Assembly: GCA_018813285.1 (NCBI GenBank)
Contig: JAHJBY010000006.1
Span: 1 to 45,833 of the forward strand
Length of the DNA: 45,833 nucleotides
Direction: 5' to 3'
Origin: Candidatus Omnitrophota bacterium
GTDB lineage: Bacteria; Omnitrophota; Gorgyraeia; Tantalellales; Tantalellaceae
The notes beneath the pieces are model-generated. The model was not told where the DNA came from, searched no databases, and saw only the letters and a program-made list of their open reading frames with translations. A program made the position numbers and the translations under genes. Position 1 is the stretch's first letter. Each line of letters opens with the position of its first letter. Shown piece after piece: positions 15,518 through 23,403 of the stretch.

Positions 15518-16740
15518 AGAGGATTACGGTAGGCAGCGAGAAATTTAAAAATCTTGTTAACAGGCACGAGCAGGGTAGAAAACGGCTGCAGAAAAAAGTC
15601 GCGGGTATAATCGAGAACGTCAAGGCGGATGGTGATGACGCGCTGATATGGTACACTAAAAAGTTCGACAGAGTTGACCTTACTCGCAAAGACCTGCGTG
15701 TTACCGAGGCGGAGATTAGCGGCGCGTATCAGGATATAAAACCCGAGCTTGTGATAACGCTCAAAAAGATCATTCGGAACATAAACAAGTTCTACAAGAA
15801 TCAGACCCCGCGTTCCTGGACCATTAAGCATGAATCGGGGATAGAACTGGGCGAAAAGTTTGGGCCGATCGAGCAGGTGGGGATATACGTGCCAAGCGGC
15901 ACGGCGCCTTTGGTCTCAAGTGTTTATATGACCGTTTTGCCGGCTAAAATAGCCGGTGTTAAAAGGATAGTTTTACTTTCGCCGCCGAACAAATACAGGA
16001 CTATAGATCCACATATACTTGTTATGGCGAACCTATTGAAGGTCGATGAAATATATAAGATCGGAGGAGCGCAGGCCATAGCGGCTCTGGCTTTCGGAAC
16101 ACGTACTATTCCGAAAGTCGATAAGATCGTAGGGCCCGGTAACGAATATGTGACCGAGGCGAAACGGCAGGTATTCGGGTATTGTGATATCGACATGATG
16201 GCCGGTCCGAGTGAGGTGTTGATCATTGCTAATCATTCCGCCAATGTTGAATATATCAAGAAGGATCTATTGGCCCAGAACGAGCATCACAAGGGCCTTG
16301 CGGTTTTGGTGACACCTTCCAGGAAGATTTTTAACGCTTTTCATAGTGATGATTCGATAAAGGGTTGTCTTATAAAAGTGAAAAATCTTGAAGAAGCCGT
16401 GAATGTTTCAAACATGATAGCGCCGGAGCACCTGCAGTTGATGGTCAGGTCTCCGAGGAGATTGATAAAGAACATTGTTAACGCGGGCGCGATATTCTTA
16501 GGTGAATACTCTCCTGTTGCGTTGGGAGATTATGTCGCCGGGCCCAGCCATGTGCTTCCCACCGGAGGAACGGCACGGTATTTTTCCGGGCTCAATCTGC
16601 GAAGTTTTGTTAAGAGCTCGCATGTGATCTCATATTCCCGCAAGGCGCTGCTCGATTCAGCCGGTTGGGTGCGGGAACTTGCGGAATTGGAGAAACTGGA
16701 TAAACACTGGGAATCAATTAAAGCGCGATGTGAAGGATAG
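15514..16740 (+). CDS. hisD: Histidinol dehydrogenase
   Basis: Catalyses the last two steps of histidine synthesis, oxidising L-histidinol to histidine with NAD+. The 408-residue product contains KIVGPGNEYVTEAKRQV, AGPSEVLIIA, AQNEHHKGLAVLVT and Glu305-His306 in APEHLQL, the general base pair. A shorter N-terminus than E. coli HisD is within family range. Start ATG 15514 overlaps the alaS stop (ATGA). hisB follows after 6 nt. Confidence 0.96.
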   Translation: MKRITVGSEKFKNLVNRHEQGRKRLQKKVAGIIENVKADGDDALIWYTKKFDRVDLTRKDLRVTEAEISGAYQDIKPELVITLKKIIRNINKFYKNQTPRSWTIKHESGIELGEKFGPIEQVGIYVPSGTAPLVSSVYMTVLPAKIAGVKRIVLLSPPNKYRTIDPHILVMANLLKVDEIYKIGGAQAIAALAFGTRTIPKVDKIVGPGNEYVTEAKRQVFGYCDIDMMAGPSEVLIIANHSANVEYIKKDLLAQNEHHKGLAVLVTPSRKIFNAFHSDDSIKGCLIKVKNLEEAVNVSNMIAPEHLQLMVRSPRRLIKNIVNAGAIFLGEYSPVALGDYVAGPSHVLPTGGTARYFSGLNLRSFVKSSHVISYSRKALLDSAGWVRELAELEKLDKHWESIKARCEG

Positions 16741-16746
16741 GAGAAA

Positions 16747-17409
16747 ATGATGGGATTGTTTAGAAAAATATTTGGTAAGACAAAAAGTGCCACCGCGAAA
16801 AGGAAGACCAGTTACACGAGAAAATCGAAGGAAACCGAAATAAGCATTCCGTTACTTAATATTGACGGAACGGGAGAGACCGATATTGTCACTTCAATAG
16901 GCTTTCTCGATCACATGCTGACCCTTTTTGCGTATCACGGGTATTTCGATCTCAAGTTAAAAGCAACCGGGGATACACATGTGGATAATCACCACCTTAA
17001 CGAGGATGTGGGTATTGCCATGGGCGAAGCCTTCAAGCAGGCGCTTGGTGACGAAAAAGGTGTTGTGAGGATGGCATCGGTGGAGATCCCGATGGATAAC
17101 GCGGGCGCGAAGGTTACAATAGATCTTTCTAACCGGTTTGCGTTCAGGTTTGTGGATAAAAGAGACGGGTCTTCGGAAGACATAAGGGACGAAGAAGGCT
17201 ACTCGATACATTACGCGAAAGATTTTCTTGAGAGTTTTGCGAAAAAACTCTGCATGAACCTTCACGTTGAAGTGCTGGGCACTCGTGACGCCGATATGCA
17301 TCATTACCTTGAAGCGGTTTTTAAAACGCTGGGTATCGCATTGGATAAGGCGACCAGGATCGATCCAAGAAGGGCGGGAGAAGTGCCGTCCAGTAAGGGG
17401 ATATTGTAA
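16747..17409 (+). CDS. hisB: Imidazoleglycerol-phosphate dehydratase with basic N-terminal extension
   Basis: Dehydrates imidazole glycerol phosphate in histidine synthesis. The 220-residue product has FLDHML, the metal motif HVDNHHLNEDVG, the second metal motif MHHYLEAVFK and the C-terminal DPR...VPSSKG. Compared with usual single-domain HisB it has about 20 extra residues at the start (MMGLFRKIFGK followed by a Lys/Arg-rich stretch), resembling a short amphipathic helix. GGAGAAA directly before the ATG supports this start, and no ATG or GTG codon offers a shorter one. The phosphatase domain of bifunctional HisB is absent. Confidence 0.95.
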   Translation: MMGLFRKIFGKTKSATAKRKTSYTRKSKETEISIPLLNIDGTGETDIVTSIGFLDHMLTLFAYHGYFDLKLKATGDTHVDNHHLNEDVGIAMGEAFKQALGDEKGVVRMASVEIPMDNAGAKVTIDLSNRFAFRFVDKRDGSSEDIRDEEGYSIHYAKDFLESFAKKLCMNLHVEVLGTRDADMHHYLEAVFKTLGIALDKATRIDPRRAGEVPSSKGIL

Positions 17410-17430
17410 TAGCGAATTGTGAATACGAGG

Positions 17431-17447
17431 GGCGGGGTTCCCCCGCC
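17431..17447. repeat. Hairpin GGCGGGG/CCCCGCC after hisB
   Basis: A perfect 7-bp stem with a 3-nt loop, 21 nt after the hisB stop. No T-run follows, so it is not a standard terminator. It belongs to the repeat-rich hisB-hisH spacer (17410-17665). Confidence 0.7.
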
Positions 17448-17463
17448 ATGAAACGTCGGGTCA

Positions 17464-17560
17464 TCCCTCGGCTTCGCTCCCCTCGGCTTCGCTCCCCTCG
17501 GCTTCGCTCCCCTCGGCTTCGCTCGGGACAGGCGGGACAGGCGGGACAGGCGGGACAAGG
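17464..17560. repeat. Tandem arrays: four 15-bp units then about four 9-bp units
   Basis: Units of CCCCTCGGCTTCGCT at 17464-17478 (first base T), 17479-17493, 17494-17508 and 17509-17523, then C, then GGGACAGGC at 17525, 17534 and 17543 and a decayed GGGACAAGG at 17552. This is the reverse-complement order of the arrays at 26-185, but without the hairpins or left end of the composite element. Confidence 0.9.
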
Positions 17561-17632
17561 GTCAAAATAGTTGTTAGTTTTCGGAGCTTAATAGGTACTC
17601 TAAAAACCAGAAACTAAAAACTAAAAATGGTA

Positions 17633-17654
17633 GGGGCGAAAAATATTTCGCCCC
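17633..17654. repeat. GGGGCGAAA/TTTCGCCCC hairpin before hisH
   Basis: A perfect 9-bp stem with an AATA loop, ending 11 nt before the hisH ATG. There is no ribosome site between it and the start codon, so the folded RNA could affect initiation. Upstream (about 17600-17630) are AAACTAAAAACTAAAAA strings related to the ACTGAAA repeats. Confidence 0.85.
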
Positions 17655-17665
17655 AAAAATAAATT

Positions 17666-18274
17666 ATGATAGGGATCATTGATCACGGATCAGGCAATTT
17701 GAGAAGCGTGTATAATGCTTTTCGCTATCTTGGGGAGGACGTAAAAATATGCGATACTCCGGAGGCGCTTAGATCCGTGGATAAGATAGTGCTACCCGGC
17801 GTTGGATCGTCAAAAGACGCGCTTGCCGGGTTTTCCAGGAAAAGGCTGATCGAGCCGCTTTTGAATGAGATAGGCGGCGGCAAACTGTTTCTTGGGATAT
17901 GTCTGGGGCTTCAGCTTCTTTTTGACCGGAGTGCCGAAGGAGGAGGCACTGATTGTTTTGGTTTGATAAAAGGATCGGTAAACATTTTTCCGGGTGGACC
18001 GGGCCTTAAGGTTCCGCAAATAGGGTGGAATACCGTTGAACTGTCCGGGGATGTGTGTCCGTTGTTCAAAGGCGTAAAAGACGGAAGTTATTTTTATTTT
18101 GTTCATTCTTTCTATTGCGATAGCAGTGAGCCGGAATTTACTGTCGGAAAAACTGAATATGGTGTGAATTACGCGTCAGCGGTTTGGAAAGAGAATATTT
18201 TTGCGGTTCAATTTCACCCTGAGAGGTCACAAAAGAATGGGCTGGATGTTTTAAGGAATTTTGTGGAACTATGA
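17666..18274 (+). CDS. hisH: Imidazole glycerol phosphate synthase glutaminase subunit HisH
   Basis: A class I glutamine amidotransferase, 202 residues, that feeds ammonia to HisF. The triad is visible: Cys79 in LGICLGLQLLF, His184 and Glu186 in VQFHPERS. MIGIIDHGSGNLRSVYNAF and PQIGWNTV are HisH-specific. No Shine-Dalgarno sequence precedes the ATG; instead a strong hairpin ends 11 nt upstream. The stop overlaps hisA by 4 nt. Confidence 0.96.
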   Translation: MIGIIDHGSGNLRSVYNAFRYLGEDVKICDTPEALRSVDKIVLPGVGSSKDALAGFSRKRLIEPLLNEIGGGKLFLGICLGLQLLFDRSAEGGGTDCFGLIKGSVNIFPGGPGLKVPQIGWNTVELSGDVCPLFKGVKDGSYFYFVHSFYCDSSEPEFTVGKTEYGVNYASAVWKENIFAVQFHPERSQKNGLDVLRNFVEL

Positions 18275-19005
18275 AGATAATACCGGCAATAGATATAATC
18301 GGTGGAAAAGTGGTCAGGCTTTTTCAGGGGAAATACGATAAAAAAACGCATTATTCTGACGATCCTGTTAAGGTCGCGAAAAAATGGGAACAGCAAGGTG
18401 CGGAGTGGATCCATGTTGTTGATCTTGATGGCGCAAGGGCGGGAGCGCCTAAGAATGCTGATATAATCGGAGATATATGCAAGGCCGTAAAAGTTCCCGT
18501 TCAGTCAGGAGGGGGTCTGCGGAATCTGGATTCCGTCAGACGAATGATAGACAAAGGCGTGATGAGAGTGATAATTGGTACCAGGGCGTACAAAGACCCC
18601 GATTTTATAAAAAAACTTGTTAAGGAATTCGGTAATAAGATAGCTGTAAGTATTGATGCGATGGGGAAAGTTGTTGTGTCGGATGGCTGGAAATATTCCG
18701 CCATGTTATGGGTAGATGAGACTGCTGCGGAGATGGTTGAATGCGGTGTCTCGACCCTGATATTTACCAACGTAATGAGAGATGGAACGCTTATGGGGAT
18801 AGAAAAAGAATGGGTTAAAAAAATATTGGATATTGCAGGTAATAGCAAGATCATTATCGCGGGCGGGGTATCAACGTTTGATGATATAAAAATGTTGGCG
18901 GGATTGAATGAAGAAAAATTATATGGTGTTATTGTTGGAAAAGCGGTCTATGAAGGCACATTGGATCTTTTAGAAGCCATAAAATATCTTAAGACGATAG
19001 GATAG
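18271..19005 (+). CDS. hisA: 1-(5-phosphoribosyl)-5-[(5-phosphoribosylamino)methylideneamino]imidazole-4-carboxamide isomerase
   Basis: A TIM-barrel ProFAR isomerase of histidine synthesis, 244 residues. Catalytic Asp8 (IPAIDI) and Asp129 (VSIDAMGK) are present, as are the phosphate-binding SGGGLR (79-84) and ITAGGVS-like IIAGGVST. Since a separate trpF is present downstream, it need not serve both pathways as PriA does. It overlaps hisH by 4 nt. Confidence 0.96.
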   Translation: MKIIPAIDIIGGKVVRLFQGKYDKKTHYSDDPVKVAKKWEQQGAEWIHVVDLDGARAGAPKNADIIGDICKAVKVPVQSGGGLRNLDSVRRMIDKGVMRVIIGTRAYKDPDFIKKLVKEFGNKIAVSIDAMGKVVVSDGWKYSAMLWVDETAAEMVECGVSTLIFTNVMRDGTLMGIEKEWVKKILDIAGNSKIIIAGGVSTFDDIKMLAGLNEEKLYGVIVGKAVYEGTLDLLEAIKYLKTIG

Positions 19006-19014
19006 AGGATATAA

Positions 19015-19044
19015 ATAAGAGCACATGTGCTCATGTGCTCTTAT
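19015..19044. repeat. Perfect 13-bp hairpin after hisA
   Basis: ATAAGAGCACATG pairs with CATGTGCTCTTAT across a TGCT loop, 9 nt after the hisA stop. There is no proper T-run, only TAGCTTT, so it is more likely an mRNA-stabilising or processing structure than a terminator. The inner ACATGTGC/TCATGTGC halves also read as a direct near-repeat. Confidence 0.8.
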
Positions 19045-19063
19045 AGCTTTGAATGCGCACGGC

Positions 19064-19094
19064 GCAATACGCAATACAAATTGGCGCTAAGCGC
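19064..19094. repeat. GCAATAC pair plus GCGCTAAGCGC before hisF
   Basis: Two GCAATAC heptamers (19064-19077) are followed by the small palindrome GCGCTAAGCGC (19084-19094). The hisI leader at 19908-19923 repeats GCAATAC then GCTAAGCGC. A related heptamer array precedes hom at 38993-39020. Confidence 0.8.
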
Positions 19095-19115
19095 GCAGTA
19101 ACGAGGAGGCTATCA

Positions 19116-19874
19116 GTGTTGGCAAAGAGGGTAATACCTTGTCTTGATGTCGCGGACGGCAGGGTGGTAAAAGGTGTGAATTTTGTGGATCTAAAGGACG
19201 CCGGTGATCCGGTTGAGAACGCGAAAACCTATGACGATGAAGGCGCGGATGAATTGGTTTTTCTTGATATCACGGCCACTCATGAGGCGCGGAAGACAAT
19301 GGTGGATCTCGTGAAAAAGGTCGCCGAACAGGTGTTTATGCCGTTTACCGTCGGCGGCGGGATCTCTTCCAACGACGACATAAGGGATCTTTTGAACGCC
19401 GGGTGCGATAAGATATCGATAAATTCTGCCGCTGTTGTCAGACCTGATTTTATCAGGGAAGCCGCCGGAAGGTTTGGTTCTCAATGTATTGTAGTCGCAA
19501 TTGACGCAAAACGAAGAAAGGACAATGAGTGGGAAGTTTATGTGCGAGGAGGACGTGAGGCAACCGGTATTGATGTTCTCGAGTGGGCCAAACAGGCCGA
19601 AAAACTGGGAGCGGGGGAAATACTTCTTACGAGCATGGATCGTGACGGTACAAAAGACGGGTTTGATGTCGAACTTACGCGGGCTGTTTCGGAGGCCGTT
19701 GGTATACCTGTGATCGCTTCAGGCGGATGCGGTACCCTGGAGCATTTTGTTGAAGCGCTTACGAAAGGGAAAGCGGATGCCGCGCTGGCCGCGTCTATTT
19801 TTCATTTTCGAGAATTCTCTATCGCGGAAGTAAAAAAATATCTCGGCGCGCAGGGGATAGAGGTGCGCCTATAA
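19116..19874 (+). CDS. hisF: Imidazole glycerol phosphate synthase cyclase subunit HisF
   Basis: The cyclase half of IGP synthase, 252 residues, a TIM barrel receiving ammonia from HisH. Catalytic Asp11 (PCLDV) and Asp130 (VAIDAK) fall at the exact family positions when GTG 19116 is the start, and GAGGAGG (19103-19109) is well spaced before it. The frame is open to 19053, but that extension translates the GCAATAC repeat and is not His[11 protein letters not shown] and AASIFHF are typical C-terminal motifs. Confidence 0.96.
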   Translation: MLAKRVIPCLDVADGRVVKGVNFVDLKDAGDPVENAKTYDDEGADELVFLDITATHEARKTMVDLVKKVAEQVFMPFTVGGGISSNDDIRDLLNAGCDKISINSAAVVRPDFIREAAGRFGSQCIVVAIDAKRRKDNEWEVYVRGGREATGIDVLEWAKQAEKLGAGEILLTSMDRDGTKDGFDVELTRAVSEAVGIPVIASGGCGTLEHFVEALTKGKADAALAASIFHFREFSIAEVKKYLGAQGIEVRL

Positions 19875-19941
19875 TCGAGAGACAATATGTGATGGGTGAT
19901 TGTGTACGCAATACGCTAAGCGCAGAGCGCGTGGAGAAGTT

Positions 19942-20319
19942 ATGGAATTTATAGATAATCTAAATTTTGATGACAAAGGCCTCATACCGGCGATAGTACA
20001 GGACAGCGCTACCGGGCAAGTCTTGACGCTTTGCTACATGAACAAGGAAGCCCTTGAGAAGACCATGGATGAAAAGAAGATCTATGTTTTTCGCAGGTCA
20101 AAAGCCCGCGTTATGGTGAAGGGTGAGCGCTCAGGGTGCGTACAACTGGTTAAAGATGTATTTGTGGATTGTGCGGATAATTCCGTGCTTTTCAAAGTGG
20201 AACAGACGCGTGCGGCGTGTCACGAGGGGTATTTCAGTTGTTATTACAGAAAAGTGGATGAAAACGGCGGACTGACCGTTGTGAGTGAGCGCGTTTTTGA
20301 CCCGAAGGAAGTGTACTAG
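19942..20319 (+). CDS. hisI: Phosphoribosyl-AMP cyclohydrolase
   Basis: A 125-residue HisI that opens the purine ring of PR-AMP; it is not fused to HisE. SGCVQLVKDV, the acidic/Cys segment VDCADNSVLFKVEQ, and CHEGYFSCYYRK with two zinc Cys are visible. The usual Mg2+ motif is Asp-Cys-Asp-x-Asp; here it reads Asp-Cys-Ala-Asp-Asn, so two of the three Asp positions differ. The rest is conserved, so I still call it HisI. ATG 19942 follows GGAGAAG; the open frame back to 19900 is repeat-derived. trpE starts 5 nt after its stop. Confidence 0.92.
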   Translation: MEFIDNLNFDDKGLIPAIVQDSATGQVLTLCYMNKEALEKTMDEKKIYVFRRSKARVMVKGERSGCVQLVKDVFVDCADNSVLFKVEQTRAACHEGYFSCYYRKVDENGGLTVVSERVFDPKEVY

Positions 20320-20324
20320 TTACG

Positions 20325-21800
20325 ATGTATTATCCGGACAAACAACAGTTCATAGAATTAAGCAAGAAGGGCAACGTTATTCCTGTTCATAGCGAGGCGT
20401 TTGCGGATTTTGATACGCCGTTATCCGCGTTCCTCAAAATCGACGAGGGTGAATTTTCGTATCTGCTTGAATCCGTAGAGGAAGCGGAGCGTCTTGGGAG
20501 GTATTCGTTCATGGGAAGCAATCCGTCCATGGTCATAGAAAGCAAGAAAGACAAAATAACCATCAGAAAAGGGAATTCGGTAGATACGTATGTGACAAAA
20601 ACGGATCCTATGGAAGAAATTAAGACCATCATGGACGGATTCAAATTTGTCGGCACCAAAGGCCTTCCGAGATTTTGCGGCGGACTTGTCGGATACATGG
20701 GATACGATATGGTAAGATTTTTTGAAGACATTCCGGATAACAATCCCGAAGAACTGGATATGCCGGACATGCAGTTTGTTCTGACGGATACTATTTTGAT
20801 GTTCGATCATGTGGATCACAAGATAAAGGTTGTTTCCAACGCGATGATCGACGGCGATCCTGCCGCTCTTTATGACGAGGCCTGCGCTAAGATCGACAGG
20901 ATTATAAAAAAATTAAAAAAACCCACAACGGCGCCGAAGCAGAAAAAGTCCGGTACCGAAACTTTCGAAATAGAGTCGAATTTTACGGAAGAAGGATTTT
21001 CAAAAATAGTCGAAGCGGCGAAAGAGCACATCCGTGCGGGCGACATAATCCAGGTGGTGCTTTCCCAGAGGCTCAAGCGAAAGACAAGGGCGGACGCGTT
21101 TTCAATATACAGGGCGTTAAGGTCGGTTAACCCATCACCGTATATGTTTTACCTGAAGTTCGGACGGTACCGTATAGTTGGATCTTCACCGGAGATACTT
21201 GTGCGCTGCGAAGACGAGGTGGTTGAAGTGCGGCCGATAGCCGGTACGCGGAAACGCGGAAAAGACGCGGCGGAAGACATGCTACTTGAAAAGGAACTGC
21301 TGGCCGATCCCAAAGAAAGGGCTGAACATATAATGCTTCTTGACTTGGGCCGGAATGATATCGGCCGGGTATGTGATTATTCCACCGTGAAACCTCGAGA
21401 AGTTATGCGCGTAGAAAAATATTCACATGTGATGCATATCGTCAGTGATGTTGTCGGCAAACTCCGGGATGATAAGAACATCTTTGATTTGATAAGGGCC
21501 ACTTTTCCGGCCGGGACGGTTACCGGCGCTCCAAAGGTGAAGGCCATGGAACTCGTCGACAAATTTGAGAACACACGCCGGGGGCCCTATGCCGGATGCG
21601 CGGGGTATATAGGATTTTCAGGCAATATCGACTTGTGTATTACTATACGAACGATCGTTTTCTCCGGGGATACCGCGCATATTCAGGCAGGGGCTGGCAT
21701 AGTGCTTGATTCCGAACCGGAGAAAGAATATCACGAGACTTTGAACAAGGCCATGGCCTTGATAAGGGCGATCGAGTTCGCGGAAAAGGGGCTTAAATGA
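20325..21800 (+). CDS. trpE: Anthranilate synthase component I
   Basis: Converts chorismate and ammonia (from TrpG) to anthranilate. The 491-residue product has the tryptophan feedback motif LLES at 47-50 followed by GRYSFMG, and the chorismate-binding core (IQVVLSQRL, IAGTRKRG, DLGRNDIGRV, GTVTGAPKVKAMEL, GGIVLDSEPEKEYHET-like). LLES marks it as TrpE rather than PabB and implies inhibition by tryptophan. No clear ribosome site lies close to the ATG, 5 nt after hisI, suggesting coupling to hisI. It overlaps trpG by 4 nt. Confidence 0.96.
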   Translation: MYYPDKQQFIELSKKGNVIPVHSEAFADFDTPLSAFLKIDEGEFSYLLESVEEAERLGRYSFMGSNPSMVIESKKDKITIRKGNSVDTYVTKTDPMEEIKTIMDGFKFVGTKGLPRFCGGLVGYMGYDMVRFFEDIPDNNPEELDMPDMQFVLTDTILMFDHVDHKIKVVSNAMIDGDPAALYDEACAKIDRIIKKLKKPTTAPKQKKSGTETFEIESNFTEEGFSKIVEAAKEHIRAGDIIQVVLSQRLKRKTRADAFSIYRALRSVNPSPYMFYLKFGRYRIVGSSPEILVRCEDEVVEVRPIAGTRKRGKDAAEDMLLEKELLADPKERAEHIMLLDLGRNDIGRVCDYSTVKPREVMRVEKYSHVMHIVSDVVGKLRDDKNIFDLIRATFPAGTVTGAPKVKAMELVDKFENTRRGPYAGCAGYIGFSGNIDLCITIRTIVFSGDTAHIQAGAGIVLDSEPEKEYHETLNKAMALIRAIEFAEKGLK

Positions 21801-22381
21801 TACTGGTTGTCGACAACTACGATTCATTTACATACAATCTGGTTCAATACGTGGGTGAATTAGGCGCGGAAGTAAAAGTATACCGCAATGATAAGATCAA
21901 GATTGATGACATAAAAGCCCTTTCCCCGGACGCAATTATTATATCACCCGGCCCTGGCAGACCGGATGATGCCTGTGTCTCGAAAGATGTAATAAGGGAA
22001 TTCGCCGGCAAGGTACCGATACTGGGCGTATGCCTGGGGCATCAATGCATAGCCGAAGTGTTCGGGGCGTCCGTAGTGAGGAGCGATCGTATAATGCATG
22101 GAAAGGTGAGTAACATATACCACGACGGCAATAGTATATTTGCCGGGCTCTCGTGCCCTTTTGTGGCGACAAGATATCATTCGCTTGTTGTTGCTCCGGA
22201 TACGCTGAAAGAACCTATGGAACTTACGGCCTGGACAGATGCTAATGAAGTGATGGGTTTGCGGCACAGAGAGATGCCGGTATATGGCGTTCAGTTCCAC
22301 CCGGAATCTATCCTGACGGTGGAGGGTAAAAAGCTTATAGAGAACTTTATTCAGGAAAAATCATGTCTACTCGACACATAA
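21797..22381 (+). CDS. trpG: Anthranilate synthase component II (glutamine amidotransferase)
   Basis: A 194-residue class I amidotransferase supplying ammonia to TrpE. Triad: Cys79 (LGVCLGHQ), His168 and Glu170 (VQFHPES). MILVVDNYDSFTYNLVQY is the standard start. Such subunits often serve PabB as well; no pabB is in the window. Start overlaps trpE by 4 nt and the end overlaps trpD by 19 nt. Confidence 0.95.
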   Translation: MILVVDNYDSFTYNLVQYVGELGAEVKVYRNDKIKIDDIKALSPDAIIISPGPGRPDDACVSKDVIREFAGKVPILGVCLGHQCIAEVFGASVVRSDRIMHGKVSNIYHDGNSIFAGLSCPFVATRYHSLVVAPDTLKEPMELTAWTDANEVMGLRHREMPVYGVQFHPESILTVEGKKLIENFIQEKSCLLDT

Positions 22382-23403
22382 AAAACGCGATCAGAAAAAT
22401 AACCGGTTTAAAAAATCTCACAGAAGATGAAACACGATCGGTCTTTAACGAGATCATGAGCGGCGATGCCACTCTGGCGCAGGTCGGGGCGTTTCTTGCC
22501 GGGTTACATATGAAAGGGGAAACTGTCGATGAGATCACCGGAGCGGCCAAAGTGATGAGGGAAAAAGCGGTAAAAATAAACGCCGGATCAGCCGGCGATG
22601 TAATACTGGATACGTGTGGAACAGGCGGCACCGGTAAGGAAACATTTAACATTTCTACCGCGGCGAGCTTTGTCGCCGCGGGTTGCGGCGTCAAGGTGGC
22701 TAAACACGGTAATCGCGCGTCTTCCGGACGCTGCGGTTCGGCAGACGTGCTGGAAGCTTTGGGGGTTAAGGTCGACGCGCCGGTCGCGGTTGTGGAAAAA
22801 TGTATTAACGACGCTAATATCGGGTTTCTTTTCGCGCCGTTATTTCATAAGGCGATGAAGTATGCCGCCGGGCCGCGCAAAGAGATCGGGACACGGACGA
22901 TATTTAATTTGCTCGGTCCATTATCGAACCCTGCCGGGGCGACGTGCCAGGTCATGGGGGTCTATGATACTGATCTTACGGAGACGATGGCCGAAGTTTT
23001 GGGAAAGCTTGGGGTGAAAAGGGCATATGTTGTGCATGGAGAAAACGGATTTGACGAAGTTTCGATAACGGGACGCACTAAAGTGAGCGAGTTGAAAGAT
23101 GGACGGGTCAAATCATATGATGTTACTCCCGAAATTTTCGGAATAGATACGGTGAAAAAAGCGGATATCGAAGGTGGGGACGCGAAAAAGAATGCTGTGA
23201 TGATGAGGTCGGTTTTGAATGGGGAAAAAAGCACGGCATTGGATATTGTTCTCGCGAACGCCGGCATGGCGCTTGTGGCCGCGGGATGCGCCGGTGATTT
23301 TAAAGAAGGAACTAAAAAGGCGCTTGTGTCTATAACTTCCGGTATGGCTTGTCGTGCGCTGGAACGGCTCATAGAAATAACCAATTCGGAAGGTGAAACA
23401 TGA
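22363..23403 (+). CDS. trpD: Anthranilate phosphoribosyltransferase
   Basis: Transfers phosphoribose from PRPP to anthranilate. The 346-residue product has the PRPP motif GTGGTGKETFN at 86-96, KHGNRASSGRCGSADVLEAL from 114, and GPLSNPAG. It is separate from trpG, unlike enterobacterial fusions. AGGAA precedes ATG 22363 inside trpG. Its stop overlaps trpC by 4 nt. Confidence 0.96.
   Translation: MSTRHIKNAIRKITGLKNLTEDETRSVFNEIMSGDATLAQVGAFLAGLHMKGETVDEITGAAKVMREKAVKINAGSAGDVILDTCGTGGTGKETFNISTAASFVAAGCGVKVAKHGNRASSGRCGSADVLEALGVKVDAPVAVVEKCINDANIGFLFAPLFHKAMKYAAGPRKEIGTRTIFNLLGPLSNPAGATCQVMGVYDTDLTETMAEVLGKLGVKRAYVVHGENGFDEVSITGRTKVSELKDGRVKSYDVTPEIFGIDTVKKADIEGGDAKKNAVMMRSVLNGEKSTALDIVLANAGMALVAAGCAGDFKEGTKKALVSITSGMACRALERLIEITNSEGET

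Noticed and set aside
19015-19044. Hairpin as a transcription terminator after hisA
   Set aside because: No T-run follows, and his genes continue immediately downstream.
19053-19115. Longer HisF starting at 19053
   Set aside because: It translates GCAATAC repeats; GTG 19116 has GAGGAGG before it and puts Asp11 and Asp130 in register.
15385-20324. His or trp leader peptide with attenuator
   Set aside because: No short frame rich in His or Trp codons with alternative hairpins was seen before hisD, hisH or trpE, where genes overlap or are separated by repeats.
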